A stretch of DNA of 64,000 bases from Microbispora hainanensis (GCF_006874475.1 NZ_VIRM01000030.1:49028-113027); one strand, 5' to 3'; counted from the first letter of the stretch, positions 35,339 through 44,252 are shown. Made by a program: numbers and translations. Notes: generated by a model from the letters alone, not told the origin.

Positions 35339-35874
35339 GGATTCCTGACCCTATGGCCGCCTCCGTGTTCGGCCTTCCTCTGTGGCTGGTCGTCGCGGTC
35401 GGCGCGGTCGCCCTGTTCGGCGCGTTCCAGGTGTACTACTGGGTCGGCCGCCGGCTCGGCGAGGCGCTCTACCGCTCCCGGATGGGCCGCAGGATCGGCC
35501 GGGAGCGGATCGAACGCGTGGAGAACGTCGTGCGCCGGTGGGGCGCGCTCGCCGTGTACGGCTGCTTCTGGGTGCCGGGCCTGCGGCACACGCTGCCCTG
35601 GGTCGCAGGGGCGCTGCGGGTGGACTACCGCTGGTATGTGACGGCCAGCGCCCTCGGCTGCCTGACCTGGGTGCCGGTGACCTCCTTCGGCCTCTATTCG
35701 CTCCTGTGGGCGTGGCTGTCGCTGGCGGCCCGGTCACCCGCGCTGGCCGCCGCCGTCGTCGCCGTCGTGGCCCTGGCCGTCGCCCTCCTCGTACGGCGCC
35801 GCAGGAGGAGGAAGGGCCGCGGCGGGGACGCGCCCGCCGCGCCCGAAGCCGTGCGATCATGTCGGGATGCGTAA
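35335..35874 (+). CDS. DedA/VTT-family membrane protein, iron-box controlled
   Basis: 179 aa; GTG at 35335 (ATG at 35353 is an alternative). VTT-like core: YYWVGRRLGEALYRSR, VYGCFWVPGLRHTLPWVAGALRVDYRWY with the conserved Arg/Pro of the re-entrant loop, two hydrophobic C-terminal helices and an Arg/Lys-rich tail. Shorter than standard DedA (~200-220 aa). The promoter carries an iron box, unusual for this family. Ends overlapping the start of the carboxypeptidase gene by 8 nt, so the two share a message and possibly iron control. Confidence 0.8.
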   Translation: MRIPDPMAASVFGLPLWLVVAVGAVALFGAFQVYYWVGRRLGEALYRSRMGRRIGRERIERVENVVRRWGALAVYGCFWVPGLRHTLPWVAGALRVDYRWYVTASALGCLTWVPVTSFGLYSLLWAWLSLAARSPALAAAVVAVVALAVALLVRRRRRRKGRGGDAPAAPEAVRSCRDA

Positions 35875-36781
35875 CGGGGTACTCATCGCGCTGGCCGCCG
35901 CCCTCGTCACTGCAGGGACCGCGGCAGGACTCACGGCAGGGCCCGCTCAGGCCGCCCGAAAGCCGTCGGTCACCGCCAGGGAGGCCTACCTGGTGGACAT
36001 CACGGACGGAACGAACGGAACGGACGGAACGGTCCAGTTCGCCAAGCGCGAGACGCGCCGGGTGCCGATCGCGAGCCTGACCAAGGTCATGACCGCCTAC
36101 GTGGTGCGGCGGCAGGCCCGCCTCGACGACGTGGTGACCATCAAGCAGGCCGACGTGCGGCACGCGGCGGCCGGCGGGGCCACGACGGCGGGCCTGCGGG
36201 CGGGCGAGCGGCTCACCGTGCGCGACCTGCTCTACGGGCTCATGCTCCCCTCGGGAGCCGACGCCGCGCATGCTCTGGCCGAGAAGTACGGCCCGGGGAC
36301 GGCGAAGTTCGTCGCCAAGATGAACGCGGCGGCCCGGCGTCTCGGCCTGCGCGACACCCGCTACGCCAACCCCGACGGGCTGCCGTCGAAGGCGTACTCC
36401 ACCGCCCGCGACCAGGCGACGCTGGCCGCCGCGGCACTGCGCGACCCCGTGATCGCGGCCGTCGCCGGGACGCCCAAGCGGGTGGTCGGGAAGTCGGCCG
36501 TCCACCGGGCGCACGTGTGGCGCAACACCAACGACCTGCTGCGCGACGGCGCGGTGGGACTGAAGACCGGCTTCACCAACCAGGCCGGCTACTGCCTGTC
36601 GTTCGCCGCCGTCCGAGACGGGCGCACGTACGTGGGGGTCGTGCTGGGCGAGCGCAGCGACAAGGCCCGGTTCGCGACGGCGCGCAGGCTGCTCGACTGG
36701 GCTGCCGAAGGGGCCGGCGGAGGGGCCGCGGGAGGGCCTGGCGGAGAGGTCATGGAAGGGGCCGGGGTCATTCTGTCCTGA
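35867..36781 (+). CDS. D-alanyl-D-alanine carboxypeptidase (PBP5-like)
   Basis: 304 aa. Signal peptide (residues 1-30, ends AQAA). Serine-peptidase S11 motifs: S-L-T-K (nucleophile Ser), SGAD in place of SxN, and KTGFT. It trims peptidoglycan stem peptides outside the membrane. Ala instead of Asn in the SxN motif is shared with many actinomycete homologues. A short N-G-T/D-G-T repeat lies near residue 47-54. Co-transcribed with the DedA-like gene; convergent with the SpoU gene, overlapping by 14 nt. Confidence 0.92.
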   Translation: MRNGVLIALAAALVTAGTAAGLTAGPAQAARKPSVTAREAYLVDITDGTNGTDGTVQFAKRETRRVPIASLTKVMTAYVVRRQARLDDVVTIKQADVRHAAAGGATTAGLRAGERLTVRDLLYGLMLPSGADAAHALAEKYGPGTAKFVAKMNAAARRLGLRDTRYANPDGLPSKAYSTARDQATLAAAALRDPVIAAVAGTPKRVVGKSAVHRAHVWRNTNDLLRDGAVGLKTGFTNQAGYCLSFAAVRDGRTYVGVVLGERSDKARFATARRLLDWAAEGAGGGAAGGPGGEVMEGAGVILS

Positions 36782-37577
36782 GCAGGCCGTGGCAGGCGAT
36801 GGCCGCGGCGGCCACCACGTTCAGGGAGTCGACGCCGAGGTCCATCGCCCGTGCGCTCATCGGGATGCAGACGGGCCGGTCGGCCTCGTGCAGCCAGTGG
36901 GACGACAGCCCGTCGCCCTCCGAGCCGAGCATCAGCGCGACGCGGCCCGTCAGCGGGGCCTTGTCCAGCGGCACGGCCGACTGGTCGGGCGTGAGCGCGA
37001 GCAGGCGGAAACCGGCCGCCCTGAGCTCCGCCAGGCCGCCGTGCCAGTCGCTCATCCGGGCGTACGGGATGGCGAACACGGCCCCCATCGACACCTTGAC
37101 GGCCCGGCGATAGAGGGGGTCGGCGCAGCGCGGTGACAGCACGATCGCGCCGACGCCGAGCGCCGCCGCGCAGCGGAAGATCGCCCCCACGTTGCCGTGG
37201 TCGACCAGGTCCTCCAGGACGAGGATCCGCGACCCGGCGTCCGCGAGGAGCCCGCTGACCGAGGGAAGCGGGGTGCGCTCCATCGCGGCGAGCGCGCCCC
37301 GGTGCACCTGGAAGCCGGTGATCCCCTCCATCACCCGGTCGGAGACCACATAGACGGTGGCGTCCCCGACGACGTCGGCCAGCGCGTCGAGCCACTTGGC
37401 CGTGGTCAGCACGGAACGCACCGGATGACCCGCGCCGATCGCCCGCCTGATGACCTTCTCGCCCTCGGCGACGAACAGCCCGCGCTCGCTCTCGACGCTC
37501 TTGCGCAGATCGACGTCACGCAGCCGGACGTAGTCCGACAGGCGCGGATCCGCTGCGTCCTCCACCGGGATGACCAC
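36768..37577 (-). CDS. SpoU-family RNA 2'-O-methyltransferase
   Basis: 269 aa from a GTG at 37577. SPOUT knot motifs: motif 1 LVDHGNVGAIFRCAAALG, motif 2 LMLGSEGDGLS and motif 3 IPMSARAMDLGVDSLNVVAAAAI. An N-terminal substrate-binding domain (SpoU_sub_bind-like) contains LFVAEGEKVIRRA. Methylates ribose in tRNA or 23S rRNA; related enzymes include thiostrepton-resistance methylases, so self-protection is a possibility, but housekeeping is more likely. A much longer open frame upstream is antisense to the VWA gene. Confidence 0.92.
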   Translation of the reverse strand: MVIPVEDAADPRLSDYVRLRDVDLRKSVESERGLFVAEGEKVIRRAIGAGHPVRSVLTTAKWLDALADVVGDATVYVVSDRVMEGITGFQVHRGALAAMERTPLPSVSGLLADAGSRILVLEDLVDHGNVGAIFRCAAALGVGAIVLSPRCADPLYRRAVKVSMGAVFAIPYARMSDWHGGLAELRAAGFRLLALTPDQSAVPLDKAPLTGRVALMLGSEGDGLSSHWLHEADRPVCIPMSARAMDLGVDSLNVVAAAAIACHGLLRTE

Positions 37578-37584
37578 GGGCCTC

Positions 37585-37590
37585 AGGGTA
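37585..37590 (-). promoter_or_regulatory. -10 hexamer (TACCCT) of the SpoU gene
   Basis: TACCCT on the minus strand ends 7 nt before the GTG start; leaderless layout. Confidence 0.5.
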
Positions 37591-37718
37591 CGGCCAGGCA
37601 GAACACTCCCGCACACCCGCTCCGTACACCCGCTCTGTACACCCTGGCGCAAGATGTGACTTTTGCCAGTATCGTTCCGTAAACCTGTTACGGCCAGTCG
37701 ATAACCGGAGAGAGCACC

Positions 37719-39476
37719 GTGGGCGGACGACACCGCACAGACGAACTCGATGGCGGCTTCGACCCCCAGTACGAGCCCCCGCCACCACGGCGGCGCGCCG
37801 GACGGGGGACGGTGTTCGTCCCACTGGCCGGGGCGGTCGCCCTGGCCGTGCTCCTCGGCGTCGCCGCCTACGTGGTGGTGAACAAGAGCCCGGGCTGCGC
37901 CGGCGAGAAGGTCGGGCTCTCGGTCGTCGCCGCGCCCGACATCGAGCCCGCCGTACAGAAGATCGCCACGAAGTTCGGGAAGTCGGGCAGGACCGTCGAC
38001 GGCAAGTGCGTCGCTGTCACGGTCAAGGCCGCCGACTCGTCCGACGTCGCCAACGCGATGGCGGGCACCGGCCCCACCAACGGCAAGATCGACCCCGACC
38101 TGTGGATCCCCGACTCCAGCCTGTGGCTGAGCGGCGTCAAGAACGCGCCCGAGCCCGCCGGGAACGCCGCGAGCACCCCCGTCGTGCTGGCCGCGTCCAA
38201 GACCGGCGCGGACAAGCTCCAGTCGGCCTTCAGCCCGAGCTGGACCGGCCTGATGAGCGCGGCGAACGCCGCCAACCCCGACGGCCTGGCGCGGAAGGTG
38301 CGCGTGCTCGCGCTCGACCCCACACAGAACGCCGCCGGTCTCGGCGCGCTGCTGGCCGGGGCCGCCGTGCTCAAGCAGGGAGGCGGCAGCGAGGAGACGC
38401 TCGTCGGCGTGCTGCGCCAGTTGTCCGAGTCCACCGTGTCGACCCCCGACAGCATGTTCGCCACGCTGACCAAGGCCGCGGCCCGCATCCCGGTCGGCGT
38501 GACGTCCGAGCAGGCCGTGTGGTCGTACAACACCACGACGACCCCCTCGAACCCCGCGGTCGCGCTCTATCCCGCCGAGGGCACGGTCAGCCTCGACTAC
38601 CCGATCATCGTCACGGCGAAGGACGCCGCGACGCGCAAGGCGGCGCAGGCCCTGGCGACCGAGGTGACCTCGCCCAGCGGCAGGAAGACCGTGCAGGACT
38701 ACGGCTTCCGCGCGCCCGACGGCAAGGGCGGCAGCCTGCTGAAGCCCGACAACGGCGTCAGCGCGAAGAAGCCGGCCGCGATCCCGCTGCCGGACGCCGC
38801 GACCATCACCCGCCTCTCGCAGGCGTGGCACCAGATCAAGCTCGGCACCCGGCTGCTCGCCCTCATCGACATCTCCGGGACCATGGCGCTGCCCGCCGAC
38901 AAGAGCGGCGTCACCCGGATGCGCGCGATCACCGACCTCACCGTCGAGGGCCTGAAGCTGTTCCCCGGCAAGGCCGAGATCGGCATCTGGGCCTTCTCCG
39001 ACAACCTCCGCGGCGAGGGCGTGGACTGGAAGCCCGTCGTGCAGATCGGGCCGCTCGCCCAGCAGATCAACGGCGTGACCCGCCGCGACATGATCATGCA
39101 GGCCCTGCGCCAGGCGAAGGCCATCCCCACGGGCAACACCGGCCTGAACGACACCCTGTGGGCCGCCTACCAGAAGATGACCAAGGAGTACGAGCCCGAC
39201 AAGGTCAACACGATCCTGCTGTTCACCGACGGCGTCGGCAACGACGACCCGAACGGCGGCATCTCCAACACCGAGATCCTGCGCAAGCTGAAGGACGCCT
39301 ACGACCCCAAGCGGCCGGTGAGCATCCTGATCATCTCGTTCAACACGCAGAAGGACGAGGACCGCACGCAGATGACCTCCATCGCCAAGGCGACCGGCGG
39401 CGCGGCCTACTTCCCGCAGACGATCCTGGAGATCCGGAACATCTTCCTCAAGGGGATCGCCCGCAGACTCCAGTAA
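37719..39476 (+). CDS. Membrane-anchored substrate-binding/VWA protein
   Basis: 585 aa, GTG start. A ~30-aa cytoplasmic Pro/Arg-rich N-terminus, one TM (about 30-54), then an extracellular solute-binding-protein-like region (about 65-345: VGLSVVAAPDIEPAVQKIA, SSLWLSGVK, TAKDAATRKAAQAL) fused to a von Willebrand A domain (about 385-585) with MIDAS DISGTM, GNTGLND and LLFTDGVGND. No phosphate or sugar transporter adjoins. Such hybrids are common in Streptosporangiaceae; ligand and partner unknown. Confidence 0.88.
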   Translation: MGGRHRTDELDGGFDPQYEPPPPRRRAGRGTVFVPLAGAVALAVLLGVAAYVVVNKSPGCAGEKVGLSVVAAPDIEPAVQKIATKFGKSGRTVDGKCVAVTVKAADSSDVANAMAGTGPTNGKIDPDLWIPDSSLWLSGVKNAPEPAGNAASTPVVLAASKTGADKLQSAFSPSWTGLMSAANAANPDGLARKVRVLALDPTQNAAGLGALLAGAAVLKQGGGSEETLVGVLRQLSESTVSTPDSMFATLTKAAARIPVGVTSEQAVWSYNTTTTPSNPAVALYPAEGTVSLDYPIIVTAKDAATRKAAQALATEVTSPSGRKTVQDYGFRAPDGKGGSLLKPDNGVSAKKPAAIPLPDAATITRLSQAWHQIKLGTRLLALIDISGTMALPADKSGVTRMRAITDLTVEGLKLFPGKAEIGIWAFSDNLRGEGVDWKPVVQIGPLAQQINGVTRRDMIMQALRQAKAIPTGNTGLNDTLWAAYQKMTKEYEPDKVNTILLFTDGVGNDDPNGGISNTEILRKLKDAYDPKRPVSILIISFNTQKDEDRTQMTSIAKATGGAAYFPQTILEIRNIFLKGIARRLQ

Positions 39477-39610
39477 CAGGAGTCGCTGTTTTCGCAGGTC
39501 ATACCCGTTGGGCATGAGCCTGTGACCCGTAAACGACGCCAGAGGGAACGGCGTCCCACTCGTGTGGGGACCGGCGAGACCAGGTTCCGTCACACGGGGA
39601 GGAATGTTCG

Positions 39611-41341
39611 TTGCCCGAATGGCCCGGCGTCGGGCGAGCCGACGACCACCGACTGCTGGAGGCGCTGCGCCGCGGGGGCGGCGCGGACGCCCAGGCCACG
39701 GCCGCGCTGTACGACGCCTACGCCGACCGGCTGAGCGACTACGCGTACGTGCTGGTGCGCGACCTCGACGCGGCCGAGCGCGCGGTGCACGACGCGCTCG
39801 TGGCCGCGTCCTGCTGCGCCGGCCGGCTGAAGGAGCCGGCCCGGCTGCGGGCGTGGCTGTACGCGCTGACCCGGTTCCACAGCGCTACCCGGAAAGGCGC
39901 GGCACAGGTCGCCGGGCCCGTCATGGAGGTGACGGAGTCCGCGGACCCGCCGCTCGCCGCGCTGGTGCGGGAGGCGCTCGGGGAGATCGCCGGCCACGAG
40001 CGCGAGGTGCTCGAACTCGCCGTACGGCACGGCCTGACGGCGGCCGAGGTCGGATCGGTCCTCGGGCTCGCCTCCCGGCAGGTGTCGGCCCGGCTCACCC
40101 GGGCCCGCGACCACCTGGAGAACGCCGCCGCGGCCCTCGTGCTGGCCAGGGTCGCCCGGGCCCACTGCCCAGAGCTGTCGGCCCTGGTCGACCACGGCGT
40201 GGGCGCCGCCTGGCAGGACGGCCCCCTCGCCACCCCCCTGCGCAAGCGGTTGAGCAAGCACGTGGCGGCCTGTGAGATCTGCCGCGAGGGCCGGGGCAGG
40301 CACGTGTCGGCCGAGCGGCTGCTCGACCTGATCCCCGTCGCCTTCCCCCCGCTGTCGCTGCGCCGCCGGGTGATCGAGTCGGCGCTCCAGACCGACCGGC
40401 ATGGCGACGCCGCCACCGCCGCGTTCGACCAGCGCGGTTTCCCGGCGACCACCGGCAGGCGGGCGGAACACCGGCGAGCAGAGCACGCGCAGACAGAGCA
40501 CGGGCGAGAAGAGCGCAGGCGGGTCCGCTCCCGCCCGCTGCGGACCGCCCCCGTCATGCTCGCCGCCGTCTGCGTGTTCGGCGCGGCCGGCGGGCTCGCG
40601 CTGGTCTCCGGTCAGGCCCCGGCCGAGCGGCTCGAAGCGATACGCGTGTCCCCGACGGCGGCCCCAGAAGACCCGGGACAGCCCGAAGGACCGGAAGAGT
40701 CCGAGGAGCCCGTGCTGGGCCCCGAGGAGAGCGGCCCGCCGGAGGCGACGCCCGCCGCCCCCGGAGACGGGACACCCCCACCGAGCGACTCCCCCCAATC
40801 GGCCGCGACCGCCCCACCCCACACCGCACCCTCGGGGCGGTCGCGGCCGTCTTCCCCCTCCGCGCGACGCACGCCCGCACCGGCGCTGACGGCGCTGTGC
40901 CCCGGAGACCTGGGCACGGCCAGGGGCGCGTCGATCACGCTGGCCGCGCGCAACGCCGTGATCGAGTGGACGGCCGTCACCTCGGGCGGGATCACGGTCT
41001 CGCCCCGGCGCGGCAGGCTCCGCGCCGGGGCGAGCGGCCGGGTCACGCTCTCCGTCGTCGATCCCGGCGCCGCGGGCAAAGGGGTGGTGACCTTCGCGTC
41101 CTCGGCCGGCCGGCCCTCGTGCCGGATGACCTGGGACGGCCGAGAGGGGAACGGCGACGCCGACCCGCTGCCCGACCGGACCTCCGAACCCACGACGGGC
41201 CCCCCGAATGGCAACACAACCAGTCCCACGCGTCCCCCCGGCGGCTCCTCCTCCCAGCCACCGGGTGACTCGGGCGGGTCCGGCGAGCCGGGCGACGGCC
41301 CGCCTGCGGCCGGCGAGGCCGCCGCCACGCCCTCTGTCTGA
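39611..41341 (+). CDS. ECF sigma factor fused to ZAS anti-sigma and TM domain
   Basis: 576 aa, TTG start with GGGGAGGA upstream. Sigma region 2 (about 18-85) and region 4 (about 110-170, L-T-A-A-E-V-G-S-V-L-G-L-A-S-R-Q-V-S-A-R-L). Then a zinc-finger anti-sigma motif HVAACEIC (H-x3-C-x2-C, near residue 220), one TM (about 315-335) and a Pro/Ser/Glu-rich extracytoplasmic part ending in an Ig-like domain with a Cys pair (LCPGDL...RPSCRM). The sigma factor is thus tied to its own regulator and the membrane. Related fusions are known (ECF52/53-like groups). Confidence 0.88.
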   Translation: MPEWPGVGRADDHRLLEALRRGGGADAQATAALYDAYADRLSDYAYVLVRDLDAAERAVHDALVAASCCAGRLKEPARLRAWLYALTRFHSATRKGAAQVAGPVMEVTESADPPLAALVREALGEIAGHEREVLELAVRHGLTAAEVGSVLGLASRQVSARLTRARDHLENAAAALVLARVARAHCPELSALVDHGVGAAWQDGPLATPLRKRLSKHVAACEICREGRGRHVSAERLLDLIPVAFPPLSLRRRVIESALQTDRHGDAATAAFDQRGFPATTGRRAEHRRAEHAQTEHGREERRRVRSRPLRTAPVMLAAVCVFGAAGGLALVSGQAPAERLEAIRVSPTAAPEDPGQPEGPEESEEPVLGPEESGPPEATPAAPGDGTPPPSDSPQSAATAPPHTAPSGRSRPSSPSARRTPAPALTALCPGDLGTARGASITLAARNAVIEWTAVTSGGITVSPRRGRLRAGASGRVTLSVVDPGAAGKGVVTFASSAGRPSCRMTWDGREGNGDADPLPDRTSEPTTGPPNGNTTSPTRPPGGSSSQPPGDSGGSGEPGDGPPAAGEAAATPSV

Positions 41342-41364
41342 CGCATCCGCCACAGGATCACCAT

Positions 41365-41406
41365 TTGTTACACCCTTGTTGGAACATTGGCACTCGCCAG
41401 TAACAA
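41365..41406. promoter_or_regulatory. TTGTTAC...GTAACAA inverted repeat
   Basis: 7-bp perfect arms with 28 nt between them, in the 137-bp gap before the amidase-like gene. Possible operator; spacing is long. Confidence 0.3.
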
Positions 41407-41478
41407 TCAGGATTCGCGAGGTGTCAGCGGAAGTTTGAAAGGGGAAAAACGACGCGACCGAGGATTTGAGGGGGCATT

Positions 41479-42078
41479 GTGGCCCAAGCATGGCTGCCCG
41501 GCGCAAGCCGACTTCCCTCCCCCGGGGACTCCGGATCGATGCTCGGAGGAGCCCCGAGGACCGTCTGGTTCATCTGGCCCGCCGACCCCCAAAGGGTCTC
41601 AGCCAGGTCCGTCGCCCAGCGGCTGATCCAGCTCCGCCGGCCCTCCCACCTGGTGTGGAATCCGGTGACCGGAGAGATCGTCCAGTTGCTCCCGCCCACC
41701 AGGGCGGGCGGCGGGCTCGCCGCGGACCGCGGCAGGAACGGACGGATCTGCGTGCAGATCCAAGTCATCGGCTCGGCGAGGGAACCGTTCACCGACACCA
41801 AACTCGACGGCCTGGACGACATCCTGGCCTGGCTCGACTCGTGGGAGGTGCCGCGCCGATGGCCGGCCGGCCCTCCACTGCCCTATCCGCACTCCCTGAC
41901 CGCCGAGCGAAGCAAACGGCTGTGGGCGCAGGGTGGCCACTTCGGCCACTCCCAGGTGCCCGGCACCAGGGAGGGCGACCCGGGATCGATCGACATCGCC
42001 CGCATCATCGGCGAGGAGGCGCTCAACCTGGAGGTCCCCGTGCCCGGAAGCGAGCTCAGGCTTCTGCAGGAGGTATGA
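41479..42078 (+). CDS. Amidase_2/PGRP-like protein
   Basis: 199 aa, GTG start preceded by GAGGGGG. The C-terminal segment GGHFGHSQVPGTREGDPGSIDI matches the zinc-site motif of peptidoglycan-amidase/PGRP folds (usually H-x-G-H-x2-V-P-x3-H-x-D-P-G). VWFIWPADPQRVSARSVAQRL and HLVWNPVTGEIVQLLPPTR are the preceding strands. There is no signal peptide and the motif His/Asp set looks incomplete, so enzymatic activity is doubtful. Overlaps the convergent MocR gene by 23 nt. Confidence 0.65.
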   Translation: MAQAWLPGASRLPSPGDSGSMLGGAPRTVWFIWPADPQRVSARSVAQRLIQLRRPSHLVWNPVTGEIVQLLPPTRAGGGLAADRGRNGRICVQIQVIGSAREPFTDTKLDGLDDILAWLDSWEVPRRWPAGPPLPYPHSLTAERSKRLWAQGGHFGHSQVPGTREGDPGSIDIARIIGEEALNLEVPVPGSELRLLQEV

Positions 42079-43471
42079 GCTCCCTGATCACCGCGCACCC
42101 GCGCCGTACGTCGGCGCGGGACGCCGAGCCGTAGCCCAGCACGAGGCCGTGCACCCGAGGCGGCCCGATGTGGTGGGGCTCGGCCGTGTCCAGGAGCACG
42201 CCGCGTTCCCCGGCCCGCCGCACCAGGCCGGGGACCACGTCGGCGGGCAGGGTGACCATGACGTGGAGCCCGGCCGTGTCGCCCCGCACGTACGGCCCGA
42301 GCACCTCGACGATGGCCTCCCTCCGGCGGGCGTACTCCAGCCGCATCCTGCGCAGGTGCCGGTCGAGGTCGCCGCGTTCCAGCAGGGTCGCCACGGCCCG
42401 CTGGACCGGCCCGGACGTGCGGTCGGCGAGGTGCGTCCTGCGCTCGGCCACGGCGTCGAGCAGGCCGGCGGGGGCGACCAGCCAGCCGAGCCCGACGTCG
42501 GGGCCGAGCGACTTCGACAGCGTGCCGAGCAGCACCACCCGCCCGGGGTCGAGCCCGTAGAGCGCGGGCAGCGGCGCGACGTCGTAGCGGAACTCGGCGT
42601 CGTAGTCGTCCTCGACGACGATCGCGCCGGTCCTGCGCGCCCAGGCGAGCAGCTTCTCCCTGCGCGGGATCGGCAGCCTGCCGCCGACCGGGAACTGGTG
42701 CGCGGGCGTCGTGTAGAGCACCCGCAGGTCGTCGGGGAGCGCATCGACGATCACGCCCTGCTCGTCCACCGGGCAGGGCACGACCTCCGCGCCTCGCAAG
42801 GCGAAGATCCGCCGGGCGGCCCGCCAGCCGGGCTCCTCCACGCCCGCCCTGGTGCCCGGCCCGAGCAGCGTGGCGGCGATCAGGTCGAGGCCGTTGCCGG
42901 TGCCCCTGGTGACCATGACGTTGCCCGCGCCCACCGGCACGGCCCTCGCCCTGCGCAGGTGGTCGGCCAGCAGCTCGCGCAGCTCCGGGTGGCCGTAGGG
43001 GTCGGGAAACGCGTTCAGCGCGAGGTCGCCGGCCGAGCGCCAGGCCCGCCGCCAGGCCGCCGTGTCATAGCCGAACACCCACGGCCGCCCCGCCCGCAGG
43101 TCCACCGTCCCCGGGGGCGGCGGCTCTCGGCGGGCGGACCCGCGCGCCTCGGCCGGCTTCTCGGCGGGTCTCTCGGTGGGCTGCTCGGTGGGCTGCTCGG
43201 TGGGCTGCTCGTACGGCAGCGCCTCGTCGGCCACATAGGTGCCCGAGCCGTGCCGCCCGTCCAGCCACCCCTCGGCGTACAACTGCTGGTACGCGTCGGT
43301 GGCGACGGTCCTGCTGACCCGCAGCAATGCGGCGAGGGCCCGCGTGGACGGCAGCCGCTCCCCCGCCCTGAGCCGGCCGGTGCGCATGGCCTCCCGCAAC
43401 TGATCGGCCACCTGGACGGCGAGCGGCACCGGGCACTCGCGGTCCACGGCCAGCGGCAGATCTATGGTCAC
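42056..43471 (-). CDS. MocR-type GntR/aminotransferase regulator
   Basis: 471 aa from a GTG at 43471. N-terminal GntR winged helix (residues ~10-80, VPLAVQVADQLREAMRTGRL, RVSRTVATDAYQQLYAEGWL) and a PLP fold-type-I domain (about 120-465) with VTRGTGNGLDLIAATL, VVEDDYDAEFRYD and the PLP Lys in LGTLSKSLGPDVGLGW. MocR proteins such as PdxR sense PLP or PLP-amino acid adducts. The linker holds a 12-bp minisatellite (T-E-Q-P repeats). Divergent from a PNPOx-like gene, matching a vitamin-B6-related role. Confidence 0.92.
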   Translation of the reverse strand: MTIDLPLAVDRECPVPLAVQVADQLREAMRTGRLRAGERLPSTRALAALLRVSRTVATDAYQQLYAEGWLDGRHGSGTYVADEALPYEQPTEQPTEQPTERPAEKPAEARGSARREPPPPGTVDLRAGRPWVFGYDTAAWRRAWRSAGDLALNAFPDPYGHPELRELLADHLRRARAVPVGAGNVMVTRGTGNGLDLIAATLLGPGTRAGVEEPGWRAARRIFALRGAEVVPCPVDEQGVIVDALPDDLRVLYTTPAHQFPVGGRLPIPRREKLLAWARRTGAIVVEDDYDAEFRYDVAPLPALYGLDPGRVVLLGTLSKSLGPDVGLGWLVAPAGLLDAVAERRTHLADRTSGPVQRAVATLLERGDLDRHLRRMRLEYARRREAIVEVLGPYVRGDTAGLHVMVTLPADVVPGLVRRAGERGVLLDTAEPHHIGPPRVHGLVLGYGSASRADVRRGCAVIRELIPPAEA

Positions 43472-43475
43472 GCGC

Positions 43476-43526
43476 AAGTGGTCCCCCCATATGGCCCGCA
43501 AGTGGACGTCCTTCACCGGTCCACTT
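43476..43526. promoter_or_regulatory. MocR operator: three AAGTGG(A/T)C half-sites
   Basis: AAGTGGTC at 43476 and AAGTGGAC at 43500 form a 24-bp-spaced direct repeat; GTCCACTT at 43519 is the perfect inverse of the second. Direct repeats plus an inverted copy in the divergent region are the known arrangement for MocR/PdxR sites. Confidence 0.7.
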
Positions 43527-43531
43527 CGGCC

Positions 43532-43537
43532 TAACTT
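43532..43537 (+). promoter_or_regulatory. -10 hexamer (TAACTT) of the PNPOx-like gene
   Basis: TAACTT ends 7 nt before the ATG, with no Shine-Dalgarno; lies just past the last MocR half-site, so bound regulator would affect it directly. Confidence 0.5.
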
Positions 43538-43544
43538 AACGGAC

Positions 43545-44192
43545 ATGCTCTCTACAACCGCCCGCACCACGCTTCGGCGGGCGAAAGACCGCGCCCGCAC
43601 CGACCGCGCCGACCTGTACGCGATCATCGACGCCGGGCTCATCTGTCATCTCGGCGTGGTGGCCGGCGGGTCGCCCATGGTGATCCCCACCGGATATGGG
43701 CGGATCGGCGACACCCTCTATCTGCACGGCTCCACCGGCGCTACCTCGCTGCGCGCCGCTCTCGGCGGCCCGGTCTGCGTGACCGTGACCCACCTCGACG
43801 GGATCGTGCTGGCGCGTTCCGCCTTCCACCACTCCGTGAACTACCGGTCCGCCATGGTCTACGGCCTCGCCCGGATGGTGGACGACCCGGAGGAACGGCT
43901 CGACGGCCTGCGGGCAATCACCGAGCAGCTCGCCCCCGGGCAGTGGGACGCCGTGCGCCTGCCCGACCGCAAGGAGACGGCCGCCACGGCCGTGGTCGCC
44001 CTGTCCCTGGAGGAGGCGTCGGTGAAGGTCCGGCAGGGGCCGCCGATTGACGACGAGGAAGACTACGACCTGCCCGTCTGGGCGGGCGTGCTGCCCCTCA
44101 CCGTGGCGTGGGGCACTCCCGAGCCCGACCCGCGCCTCACGCCCGGCATCCCGGTCCCCCCGCACATCGGGAACCGGCAGCCGCGGCTGTAA
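43545..44192 (+). CDS. Pyridoxamine-5'-phosphate-oxidase-like flavoprotein
   Basis: 215 aa, split-barrel FMN-binding fold of the NimA/PNPOx type: AIIDAGLICHLGVVAGGSPMVIPTGYGRIGDTLYLHGS, the FMN-phosphate segment, VCVTVTHLDGIVLARSAFHHSVNYRSAMVYG and the C-terminal VKVRQGPPIDDEEDYDLPVWAGVLPL motif of the pyridoxamine-oxidase-like group. It probably reduces or oxidises a small substrate with FMN or F420; not a true PdxH by motif. Controlled by the divergent MocR regulator. Confidence 0.88.
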   Translation: MLSTTARTTLRRAKDRARTDRADLYAIIDAGLICHLGVVAGGSPMVIPTGYGRIGDTLYLHGSTGATSLRAALGGPVCVTVTHLDGIVLARSAFHHSVNYRSAMVYGLARMVDDPEERLDGLRAITEQLAPGQWDAVRLPDRKETAATAVVALSLEEASVKVRQGPPIDDEEDYDLPVWAGVLPLTVAWGTPEPDPRLTPGIPVPPHIGNRQPRL

Positions 44193-44252
44193 GCGGATTG
44201 CAAGCGGTTTCACCGAAACTGCGACCGACCTTTCATCGACCAGGGAGGCCGC

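Noticed and set aside
36768..37577. Thiostrepton-resistance methylase
   Set aside because: Motifs only show the SpoU family; no thiopeptide genes nearby, so a housekeeping role is the default.
37578..39593. Upstream extension of the SpoU frame (total 941 codons)
   Set aside because: It runs antisense to the VWA gene; family length and a TACCCT-GTG start at 37577 support the short form.
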